NCBI RefSeq assembly: GCF_900110275.1
Contig: NZ_FODC01000009.1
Coordinates: forward strand, 62,001-126,000
Source of the DNA: Duganella sp. CF517
GTDB taxonomy: Bacteria; Pseudomonadota; Gammaproteobacteria; Burkholderiales; Burkholderiaceae_D
Reading direction: 5' to 3'
Length of the DNA stretch: 64,000 nt
Of this stretch, positions 26,591 to 34,056 are shown piece after piece. The notes beneath the pieces were generated by a model. It searched no databases. It had not been told where the DNA came from and worked only from the letters and a program-made list of their open reading frames with translations. A program made the position numbers and the translations under genes. Numbering within the stretch: the first letter of the stretch is position 1; each line of letters opens with the position of its first letter.

Positions 26591-27085
26591 ATGAAACATA
26601 CCGATTTCGGCCGCATGCCTTGCCCCATCGCCCGCAGCCTGGGTAAAGTTGGCGAATGGTGGAGCATTTTGATCCTGCGCGACGCGTTCTACGGCCTGTC
26701 GCGTTTCGACGAATTTGAAAAGAGCCTCAAGATCGCCCCCAACATGCTGACCCGCCGCCTGGCCGGGCTGGTCGAGGGCGGCCTGATGGAGCGGCGCCAG
26801 TACAGCGCCCGTCCACCGCGCTATGAGTACCTGCTGACCAAGGCCGGCCGCGACTTCAAACCCGTGCTGCTGGCCTTCATCGCCTGGGGCAACGACCATC
26901 TGGCACCGGAAGGCGCCAGCCTGCTGGTGGTGAGCCGCGAAACCGGCAAACCGGCCGACCAGGTGCTGGTCGACGCCAACAGCGGCCTGGCCATCAACGA
27001 CGAAGACTATATGTTCGCACCCGGCCCGGCCGCCAGCGACACCATGCGGACCCGCTTGATCGAGATCAGCAAGCACGCTTCGTAA
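26591..27085 (+). CDS. HxlR-family winged-helix transcriptional regulator
   Basis: A 164-residue regulator with the family signature: the early Cys (MPCPIARSLGKVGEWWSILI), the recognition helix region (RFDEFEKSLKIAPNMLTRRL) and the wing (GLMERRQYSARPPRYEYLLT). HxlR proteins bind as dimers to promoters and often sense electrophiles, oxidants or metabolites; the conserved Cys near the N-terminus could be redox active, as in YodB/HypR. The C-terminal 60 residues form an extra domain typical of longer members. No enzyme operon is adjacent, so the target is unknown and may be its own AT-rich promoter. A strong terminator follows. Confidence 0.92.
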   Translation: MKHTDFGRMPCPIARSLGKVGEWWSILILRDAFYGLSRFDEFEKSLKIAPNMLTRRLAGLVEGGLMERRQYSARPPRYEYLLTKAGRDFKPVLLAFIAWGNDHLAPEGASLLVVSRETGKPADQVLVDANSGLAINDEDYMFAPGPAASDTMRTRLIEISKHAS

Positions 27086-27106
27086 GCGTTGTTGCATCCC
27101 TACAAG

Positions 27107-27131
27107 ACGCCGGCTTGCCGGCGTTTTTTTT
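27107..27131 (+). terminator. Rho-independent terminator after HxlR gene
   Basis: A perfect 8-bp stem (ACGCCGGC at 27107-27114, GCCGGCGT at 27117-27124) with a 2-nt gap is followed by eight T residues (27124-27131). It lies 22 bp after the regulator stop codon. Confidence 0.9.
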
Positions 27132-27323
27132 CGTCAGCCAGGTCGGCCGGCGGACCCGGCATCCGCGTGGAATTTCCCATGGGAACTGAAATCGCTTTGC
27201 ATTCAGGCACTTGGAGCGGGCCGGCGAAGGACCCTGAAAACTGTGGAATAATGCTGTCACAGCGTTTAATACGTTCGGGCAACTATGCCCGGCGCACGAC
27301 ACACAGTCAAAGGACGTCACTTG

Positions 27324-30284
27324 GTGGACATGTTTGCCCTCGATGGGGAGCTGGCGCGGTGGGAGGCGGTGTTGCCGGAGATATCCGGCGGCGCCCGCTT
27401 GCCGTTGCTCATGGCGCTCGCCTGGCATTTGCGCCAGCGCGCGCCCGCGCGCGCGCGCGCCTTGTCGGCCGACATCGTTCCCCTGCTGGGCCCGTTGCCG
27501 CCGGCCGACGCGCTGGTGGCGCGCGGCCGCCTGCTGCTGATCGCCGCCGAGGCCGAATGGCTCGACGGCCAGCTCGACACCGCCGAATACCAGGCCGAAC
27601 AGGCATTGTCGCTGTTTGAGCGGGCGGCGGCCGAGGCTGCCGGCGACTCCAGCTCCACCTGCGCCTCCACCTCCACCTCCACCTCCACGGACGCCGACAT
27701 GGCGACCTCGGCCATCACGGACGCCATCCCGGCCGCCGCCGCCGCATGCGCCCGCGCCGACGCCTGCTGGCTGCTGGCCTGGGTCGCCAACGACCGCGGC
27801 GACAGCGCCGCCGGCGACCGCTGGCTGGCCCGGGCCGGCGCGGCCGCCCGGGCCGGCGGCGACCCGGTGCGGGTGGACGTGGCCGACGCCGCCGCCGGCA
27901 TTTGCGCCGCGTTCGGCGACTGGCAGGCCGCGCAGCGGCAATGGGAAGGCCGCTTCGACGCCGATCCGGGCGGCTTGGCGCCGATCGCCGCCGGCTGGGT
28001 CAGCGATTACTTGGGCACCTGCGCCTTCCAGCGCAGCGAATACGGCCGCGCCATCGGCCACCTGATGCTCAGCTTCGAGATGGCGCTGGTGACCGGCCAG
28101 GTCCGACGCGCCATCATCATCGCCACCAACATCGGCAACGGCTTCACCAGCCTCAACGCGCACGAGGCGGCGCTGGAATGGATGCAGCGCGGCCTCGACC
28201 TGGCGCGCCCGGCCGGCTGGCCGCTGTCGATCGGCATGTGCCTGATGCAGACCGCCGAAACCTTGCGCCAGCTGGGCCAGCGCGAGGCCGCGCAAACGCT
28301 GCTGCGCGAGGCGCTGGCCGTGCTGGCGCCGTTGTCCGGTTCGCGCGCCTACGCGGTGGCGCTGGAATACCAGGGCGACCTGGCGCTGGACCTGGGCAAC
28401 TACACGGCCGCGCTCGACAGCTTCACCCGGCTCGCCGCCCGCGGCGACGCGCTGGCGCAGAACGATTTCCAGAGCAGCGCCCGGCGCGGCCAGGCGCACG
28501 CGCTGTCGCACCTGGACCGGCCGGACGAGGCGCTGGCGGCCGTGCGCGGCGCGCTGGCGCTGGCGCGCGAGCATGGCGACGCGCTGGGCCAGATCGCCGC
28601 CCTCAACGTGCTGGCCGATCTCCACGCGCACCACGCGCTGCCCGAGCCAGACCTGATGATGGCGCCCAACCCGGTGCTGCACTACCTGCTGCTGGCGCTG
28701 GAGATCGCCGCCACCATCGACGGCTACATCGTGCCCGGCGCGCTGCTCGACGCCACCGCGAGCGGGTACGCCGCCATCGGCGACCACGCGCGCGCCTACG
28801 CGATCGCGCTGCAGGCCTCCGCCGCGCGCGACCAGACCCACAGCCAGCAGGCCACCAACCGCGCCATCGCCATGCAGGTGCAATACCAGACCGAGCGCGC
28901 GCAGACCGAGGCCGAGCACCATCGCCAGCTGGCGGCGGCCGAGGCGCAGCGCGCCGAGGTGCTGCAGCAAACCAGCGCCACGTTGGCGCACCTGAGCGCG
29001 GTCGGCCAGGAGATCACCGCCCACCTGGACGCGGCGGCGGTGTTCCGCGCGCTGGACCGCCACGTGCACGGCCTGCTCGACGCCACGCATTTTTCGATCT
29101 TCCTGCTGGAGCCGAGCGGCGTGTGGCTGTCGTGCGCGTTCGGCGTCGAGGCCGGCAATCCGCTGCCGGAGGTGCGCTATTCGCTGGCGGACCCGCGCGC
29201 CAACACCGCGCGCTGCGTGCGCGAGCGGCGCGAGATCCTGATCGAACTGGGCGCGGCCGAGGTGACGCCGAACCTGATCCCGGGCACCCTGCCGACCCTG
29301 ACGCTGTTGTTCGCGCCGCTGCGCGTGGGCGAGCGCGTGCTGGGGGCGATGACGGTGCAGTCGCTGCACGCCAACGCCTACGGCGAGCGCGAACGGCTGA
29401 TCTTCCGCACCCTGTGCGCCTACGGCGCGATCGCGCTCGACAACGCCAGCGCCTACCGCCAGGTGGCGGCGACGCTGAAGACCTTGAGCGCCACCCAGGA
29501 GCAGCTGGTGGAAAAGAACCTCGAGCTCGAACGCGCCTACCAGGCGCTCGAGGAGGTCAGCCTGACCGACCAGCTGACCGGCCTGCGCAACCGCCGCTTC
29601 TTCCTGCGCAACGTCGACGCCGACGTGGCGATGAGTTTGCGCGGCTACGACGGCGGCCAGCATCGCGGCCAGCAGCTGACGGCGTTGGAACTGCAGGCGG
29701 CCAACGACCTGGTGTTCTTCATGGTCGACATCGACCACTTCAAGGAAGTCAACGACCGTTACGGCCACGCCGCCGGCGACGCCATCCTGGTGCAGATGAC
29801 CGCGCGGCTGCACGAAGTGTTCCGCGAATCGGACTATGTGATCCGCTGGGGCGGCGAGGAGTTCCTGGTGCTGGCGCGCGCCACCCACCGCGACGACGCG
29901 CGCGTGGTGGCCGAGCGCATGCGCCGAGTGGTCGCCGAACGCGAGTTCGTGCTGCCGGACGGCGTGGCCTTGTCGAAGACCTGCTCGATCGGCTTCGCCT
30001 GTTTCCCCTTCCTGCCGGCGCAACCGCGCCTGCTGTCATGGTCGCAGGTGGTGGAGCTGGCCGACCAGGGCCTGTACATCGCCAAGCGCTCCGGCCGCAA
30101 CGCCTGGGCGGCGTTGTACGGCACCGAGCACGCCCGCGCCGACGGCCTGTTCCCGCGCTTGATGCACCAACTCGACGACGCCGTGGCGGGGGGCGAGGTA
30201 CGCCTGGTCAGCAATCTGGCGGGACCGCTGTCGCTGGGCGGCGAGCGTCGCCGCGTCGGGCTGTCGAGCGACCTGGAAACCTGA
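27324..30284 (+). CDS. TPR-GAF-GGDEF diguanylate cyclase
   Basis: A large cytoplasmic protein (about 986 residues from the GTG at 27324, which follows AAAGGA at good spacing; TTG 27321 and ATG 27330 are alternatives). Residues about 1-500 are helical TPR-like repeats (AIGHLMLSFEMALVTGQVRR, AALEWMQRGLDLARPAGWPL). A coiled region leads into a GAF domain (about 585-725; VGQEITAHLDAAAVFRALDR) and a GGDEF domain with the active-site GGEEF at 843-847. RESD five residues before it fits the inhibitory I-site. It should make c-di-GMP, which promotes pili, polysaccharide and biofilm. An in-frame CTCCAC repeat adds a Ser/Thr stretch near residue 110. Confidence 0.88.
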   Translation: MDMFALDGELARWEAVLPEISGGARLPLLMALAWHLRQRAPARARALSADIVPLLGPLPPADALVARGRLLLIAAEAEWLDGQLDTAEYQAEQALSLFERAAAEAAGDSSSTCASTSTSTSTDADMATSAITDAIPAAAAACARADACWLLAWVANDRGDSAAGDRWLARAGAAARAGGDPVRVDVADAAAGICAAFGDWQAAQRQWEGRFDADPGGLAPIAAGWVSDYLGTCAFQRSEYGRAIGHLMLSFEMALVTGQVRRAIIIATNIGNGFTSLNAHEAALEWMQRGLDLARPAGWPLSIGMCLMQTAETLRQLGQREAAQTLLREALAVLAPLSGSRAYAVALEYQGDLALDLGNYTAALDSFTRLAARGDALAQNDFQSSARRGQAHALSHLDRPDEALAAVRGALALAREHGDALGQIAALNVLADLHAHHALPEPDLMMAPNPVLHYLLLALEIAATIDGYIVPGALLDATASGYAAIGDHARAYAIALQASAARDQTHSQQATNRAIAMQVQYQTERAQTEAEHHRQLAAAEAQRAEVLQQTSATLAHLSAVGQEITAHLDAAAVFRALDRHVHGLLDATHFSIFLLEPSGVWLSCAFGVEAGNPLPEVRYSLADPRANTARCVRERREILIELGAAEVTPNLIPGTLPTLTLLFAPLRVGERVLGAMTVQSLHANAYGERERLIFRTLCAYGAIALDNASAYRQVAATLKTLSATQEQLVEKNLELERAYQALEEVSLTDQLTGLRNRRFFLRNVDADVAMSLRGYDGGQHRGQQLTALELQAANDLVFFMVDIDHFKEVNDRYGHAAGDAILVQMTARLHEVFRESDYVIRWGGEEFLVLARATHRDDARVVAERMRRVVAEREFVLPDGVALSKTCSIGFACFPFLPAQPRLLSWSQVVELADQGLYIAKRSGRNAWAALYGTEHARADGLFPRLMHQLDDAVAGGEVRLVSNLAGPLSLGGERRRVGLSSDLET
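27647..27688 (+). repeat. In-frame CTCCAC hexanucleotide repeat
   Basis: Imperfect tandem CTCCAC units encode Ser-Thr pairs between two predicted helices of the TPR region of the diguanylate cyclase. Length changes in multiples of six would keep the frame. Confidence 0.8.
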
Positions 30285-30294
30285 TGCGGCTCGA

Positions 30295-30759
30295 TCAGGC
30301 GGCCGGCGCCTCGACCACCACCTCGCAGTTGAGCGTATTGGCGATGTAGCACTTGTCGTGCGCCTCGTGGTGGATGGCGTGCAGCTCGTCGTCGCCCGGC
30401 GGCGCGGTGCCGGCGAACACGATGGCCGGGCGCAGCGCGATGCGCGTCATCGCCATTTTCCCCTGCGCGTTCTTGCCGAGCGTTCCGATGGCGTGGTCGG
30501 TGTAGCTGTCGACGGTGTGTCCCCGTTTGGCGGCGATCGACAGGAAGAACAGCATATGGCAGCTCGACGCGGCGGCCACCAGCGCCTCCTCCGGATCGAC
30601 GGCGGCGGCGTCGGACATCGGCAGCGGCACCGACAGCGGCGACGACGATGCCGGCACGACCGCGCCGCCGTCGAAGCGCCAGGTGTGCGCGCGGCTGTAG
30701 CGCTGCCCGGGGAAATCCTGTCCGTCGCGTTTCCATTCCAGTGTTGCCTCGAATTGCAT
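30295..30759 (-). CDS. OsmC-family protein
   Basis: A 154-residue OsmC/Ohr superfamily member. The two redox cysteines are present: one in AAASSCHMLFFLS and one in AHDKCYIANTLN, matching the OsmC layout in which they reduce organic hydroperoxides using lipoyl or thiol donors. The N-terminal segment EATLEWKRDGQDFPGQRYSR resembles the family, and PEEALVAAASSC is characteristic. The protein is cytoplasmic. It diverges from tag across a 142-bp gap that contains four tandem 11-bp units close to this start. Whether it acts on peroxides in vivo is inferred from the family. Confidence 0.9.
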   Translation of the reverse strand: MQFEATLEWKRDGQDFPGQRYSRAHTWRFDGGAVVPASSSPLSVPLPMSDAAAVDPEEALVAAASSCHMLFFLSIAAKRGHTVDSYTDHAIGTLGKNAQGKMAMTRIALRPAIVFAGTAPPGDDELHAIHHEAHDKCYIANTLNCEVVVEAPAA

Positions 30760-30778
30760 GCAAAGCTCCTGTCGTGAT

Positions 30779-30822
30779 GGTCGATCAAGGGTCGATCAAG
30801 GGTTGATCAAGGGTCGATCAAG
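30779..30822. repeat. Four tandem 11-bp repeats (GGTCGATCAAG) in divergent promoter
   Basis: Units at 30779-30789, 30790-30800, 30801-30811 (one base different) and 30812-30822 form a 44-bp array. The 11-bp period is close to one DNA turn, so identical faces would be presented to a binding protein. It lies 20 bp upstream of the osmC start and about 80 bp upstream of tag. Confidence 0.85.
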
Positions 30823-30901
30823 GCTCCCATTCTAACCCGCCCGCCGGCGGCGCCTTCCGGTTGCTATACTTGCCCTCCCGACGACCTTCGATCCCGATGC
30901 G

Positions 30902-31462
30902 ATGACCAAAATCCGCTGCGGCTGGGCCAACCCGGCCAATCCCCTTTACCTGCACTACCACGACACCGAATGGGGCGTGCCTTGCCACGACGAGACGCGC
31001 CTGTTCGAGATGCTCAATCTGGAGGGCGCGCAGGCGGGGCTGAGCTGGGAGACCATCCTGAATAAACGCGAGACCTACCGCGCCGCCTTCGACCAGTGGG
31101 ACGCCGAAAAGATCGCCGCCTACGATGCCGGCAAGGTGGCCTCGTTGCTGGCCGATCCCGGCATCGTGCGCAACAAGTTGAAGGTGGCGGCGGCGATCAC
31201 CAACGCGCAAGCGTACCTGCGCCTGCGCGCCGGCGGCGGCAGCCTCGATCAACTGCTGTGGGCTTATGTCGGCGGTAAGCCGATTGTCTCCGGCGACGGC
31301 CCGCGCGCCAGCAAGACGGAGCTGTCGGACCGCATCTCCAAGGATCTGGCCAAGCTGGGGTTCAAGTTCGTCGGCTCGACCATCGTCTACGCCTACATGC
31401 AGGGCATCGGCCTGGTCGACGACCATGATCCGGCGTGCTTCTGCCGGAAGCGGCGCAAGTGA
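30902..31462 (+). CDS. tag: DNA-3-methyladenine glycosylase I
   Basis: A 186-residue Tag protein. It removes 3-methyladenine from alkylated DNA, starting base-excision repair. Family features are the N-terminal CGWANPANPLYLHYHDTEWG, the helix-hairpin core ETILNKRETYRAAFDQWD and the C-terminal zinc ligands (VDDHDPACFC), pairing with the early Cys and His. The last bases overlap the start of the following MnmC-like gene (GTGA at 31459-31462), which indicates co-translation of an alkylation-repair enzyme with a tRNA-modification enzyme. Confidence 0.95.
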   Translation: MTKIRCGWANPANPLYLHYHDTEWGVPCHDETRLFEMLNLEGAQAGLSWETILNKRETYRAAFDQWDAEKIAAYDAGKVASLLADPGIVRNKLKVAAAITNAQAYLRLRAGGGSLDQLLWAYVGGKPIVSGDGPRASKTELSDRISKDLAKLGFKFVGSTIVYAYMQGIGLVDDHDPACFCRKRRK

Positions 31463-33162
31463 CGACGGCGCGCGTCGTACTCGATACGGATTTCGCCGAT
31501 GGCGCGCGCTTCGCGGCCGCATGGGCGCGGGCCGCCACGCCGGGGAGCGCGCCGCTGCACTATCTGGCCGTCGCGCCGGACCTGCCGGAGGCGGCCCGCA
31601 TCACCGACGACAGGCTGCGCGCCCGCTGGCCGCTGAACGTGCCGGGCTTCCACCGCATCGTGCTCGACGGCGGCCGCGTGACGCTCGATCTGCTGGTCGG
31701 CGCGCTCGACGCCGTGCTGCCGCAGATCGAGGCGCGGGTCGACGATTTCCAGGTGTCCTGTTGCGCGCCGGCTCTGGTCCCGGGCCTGGCGCGCGGCCTG
31801 GCCAAGCTGGCCGCGCCGGGCGCGACGCTGCACGCGCACGCGCCGGACGAGCCGCTGGTGTGGGCGCTGACGGCGGCCGGTTTCGCCTGCCACGCCATCG
31901 CCGGTTCGCCCGATGTCGGCGCGGTCTACCGAAGCCGCAAACCGCAGCCGCCGGCGCCGCCGCAACCGCAGCGGCGCGCGATCGTCATCGGCGCCGGCCT
32001 GGCCGGCTCCTCCGCCTGCCATCGGCTGTGCGCCCACGGTTGGGAGGTCACGCTGATCGAGCGGCACGCGCGGCCGGCGCAGGAGGCGTCCGGCAACCTG
32101 GCCGGCATCTTCATGCCGCTGCTGTCGAAGGACGACAATATCCCGACCCGTTTGAGCCGCGCCGCCTATCTGTTCGCGCTGCGCGAGTGGCGCCGCCTGG
32201 GCGGCGTCGGCGAAGCGTTCGACGGCGCCGATTGCGGCGTGCTGCAGCTGGCGCGCGACGCCGCGCACGCGAAGGTGCAGCGCGACGTGCTGGCGGCGTG
32301 GGATTATCCGCCGGCGTACGCGCGCTGGCTGGCGGCCGAAGACGCCGGCCGCTTGCTGGGCGGCGACACGCCGCACGGCGGCTGGCTGTTCGAGCAGGGC
32401 GGCTGGGCGCGGCCGGCGTCGCTGTGCGAGGCCATGCTCGACGCTTGCGGCGAACGCTTGCGCCGCCTGTTCCACACGCGTGCGCTCGCATTGCGCAGGA
32501 TCGACGGCGCGTGGCACGTGATCGGCGCCGACGGCGTGTTGATCGCCCAGGCGCCGACGCTGATCCTGGCCAACGGCACCGGCGCCGCCGACATCGCGCA
32601 GGCGGCGCTGCTGCCGCTGTCGGCGCTGCGCGGACAGGTCACGCATCTGGCGCTCGACGCACCGGGGTCGCAAGGCGCCCCCAGGCTGCCGCTGGTGGTC
32701 TGCCGCGAGGCCTACGTGACGCCGGCCGCCAACGGCATCGTCTGCGCCGGCGCGACCTACGACAACGACGACGATCCGCACCTGCGCGCCGCCAGCCAGC
32801 TGGAAAACCTCACGCGGCTGGCGGAGATCGTCCCGGGCGCCGACGTGGCGGCGCTGGCGGCGAGCGCGCCGCTGGCCGGGCGCGTCGGCTTCCGCTGCGC
32901 CGCGCCGGACCGCCTGCCGCTGTGCGGCGCCTTGCCCGACCACGGCGCCGCCGGACGCCTGGAGCGCCTGCGCGACGTGCCGCGCCATCCCGGGTTGTAC
33001 GGTTTGCTGGGCTACGCGTCGCGCGGCCTGATTTGGGCCCCGCTGATGGCCGAGTTGCTGGTCAGTCAACTGGAGAACACGCCGCCGCCGCTGGAGGCGA
33101 GCCTGGTGGCGGCGCTCGACCCGGGCCGGTTCCTGCTCAAGGAGCGCCGCCGCGGCCAGTGA
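31459..33162 (+). CDS. mnmC: MnmC-like FAD oxidoreductase with degenerate methyltransferase half
   Basis: The GTG at 31459 overlaps the tag stop and has GGAAG upstream, giving 567 residues; an ATG at 31435 is possible. The C-terminal part is an FAD-dependent oxidoreductase with GAGLAG at 178-183 and the MnmC-type motif EASGNLAGIFMPLLSKDDN, which removes the carboxymethyl group of cmnm5s2U34 in tRNA. Residues 1-165 align with the second part of the MnmC methyltransferase domain (PGFHRIVLDGGRVTLDLLVG), but the N-terminal part is absent, the SAM motif reads DTDFADGARF and the usual catalytic D-x-F-A-P stretch reads VSCCAP. I infer that only the oxidoreductase is active. Confidence 0.85.
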   Translation: MTTARVVLDTDFADGARFAAAWARAATPGSAPLHYLAVAPDLPEAARITDDRLRARWPLNVPGFHRIVLDGGRVTLDLLVGALDAVLPQIEARVDDFQVSCCAPALVPGLARGLAKLAAPGATLHAHAPDEPLVWALTAAGFACHAIAGSPDVGAVYRSRKPQPPAPPQPQRRAIVIGAGLAGSSACHRLCAHGWEVTLIERHARPAQEASGNLAGIFMPLLSKDDNIPTRLSRAAYLFALREWRRLGGVGEAFDGADCGVLQLARDAAHAKVQRDVLAAWDYPPAYARWLAAEDAGRLLGGDTPHGGWLFEQGGWARPASLCEAMLDACGERLRRLFHTRALALRRIDGAWHVIGADGVLIAQAPTLILANGTGAADIAQAALLPLSALRGQVTHLALDAPGSQGAPRLPLVVCREAYVTPAANGIVCAGATYDNDDDPHLRAASQLENLTRLAEIVPGADVAALAASAPLAGRVGFRCAAPDRLPLCGALPDHGAAGRLERLRDVPRHPGLYGLLGYASRGLIWAPLMAELLVSQLENTPPPLEASLVAALDPGRFLLKERRRGQ

Positions 33163-33224
33163 ACCGGACGCCACACCGGCGTTGCGTTGGCGCAAATACG
33201 CTGCGCACGCCAGCCATGCCGGCG

Positions 33225-33254
33225 TTGGCTTGGCTATATCGCGCAGGATATAAT
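33225..33254 (+). promoter_or_regulatory. Predicted sigma-70 promoter of kinase-regulator pair
   Basis: A -35 like TTGGCT (33225-33230) and a perfect -10 TATAAT (33249-33254) are separated by 18 bp, about 30 bp before the ATG at 33286. This is the clearest consensus -10 in the window. Confidence 0.55.
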
Positions 33255-33285
33255 CACCCTTTGAACCGGGCGCGAGCACCGCACT

Positions 33286-34056
33286 ATGGACGAATACCAA
33301 GCGCAGCACTACGAGGGATCGCCAGAGTTGTTGATGTTCCTGGCCTCGACGGTGCACGACATGAAGAATTCGATCAGCGTCCTCAGCGGCACGCTGGAGA
33401 ACCTGATCGCCGCCTCCGCGCCGCCGTCCGCGCCGGCCGCCGCCGGCCAGCCCGGACATGAGCAATCCGGACATGAGCAACCTCGTTACGGGCAACTGGG
33501 CCAGATGCTGTACCAGACGCGCCGCCTCAACGACAATTTGATCCAGTTGCTAGCGTTGTACAAGGAGGTCGGCAAGCCCGGTTACCCGTTCGATCCCGCC
33601 GCCCATCGCGTCAGCGAGTTGGTCGACCAGGTCAAGGGCCAGGCCCGCATCCTGCTGCAATCGCGCGGCGTCACGCTCGACGTCGATTTTCCGGCGGACG
33701 CCATCTGGACCTTCGACGAGGACTTGATCATCGGAGTGCTGGTCCACGCCATCAACAACGCCATCCGCTACACGCGCGACCGTATCCGGTTGAATATCAA
33801 GGTAGACGGCGACTATCTGGAATTGCGCGTGGAAGACAACGGCGACGGCTTCCCGCCGGCCATCCTGGAGGCCGGCGCCGACGCCATGAAGAGCGGCGCC
33901 AGCAAGGTCAACTTCCTCAGCAACAGCAGCGGCCTCGGTCTGTACTTTTCCAGCGAAGTGGCGAAGATGCACAAGCATCGGCAGCGCCACGGCGGCATCG
34001 CGCTGGAAAACAGCGGCGCCCTGGGCGGCGGCTGTTTCATTTTGCGGCTTCCATGA
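33286..34056 (+). CDS. Cytoplasmic sensor histidine kinase
   Basis: A 256-residue minimal kinase with no transmembrane or sensor domain. The phosphoacceptor is His24 (LASTVHDMKNSISVLSG), followed by dimerisation helices and an HATPase domain (N box HAINNAIRYTRD; G boxes VEDNGDGFPPAI and SSGLGLYFSSEV). A small 15-bp duplication around 33455-33484 gives a repeated GHEQ between the two helices. The stop overlaps the next gene start (ATGA), so kinase and REC-TPR regulator are almost certainly partners. Input must come through another protein, since no sensing domain is present. Confidence 0.88.
   Translation: MDEYQAQHYEGSPELLMFLASTVHDMKNSISVLSGTLENLIAASAPPSAPAAAGQPGHEQSGHEQPRYGQLGQMLYQTRRLNDNLIQLLALYKEVGKPGYPFDPAAHRVSELVDQVKGQARILLQSRGVTLDVDFPADAIWTFDEDLIIGVLVHAINNAIRYTRDRIRLNIKVDGDYLELRVEDNGDGFPPAILEAGADAMKSGASKVNFLSNSSGLGLYFSSEVAKMHKHRQRHGGIALENSGALGGGCFILRLP

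Noticed and set aside
30779..30822. Possible CRISPR-like array
   Set aside because: Units are contiguous with no spacers and are only 11 bp.
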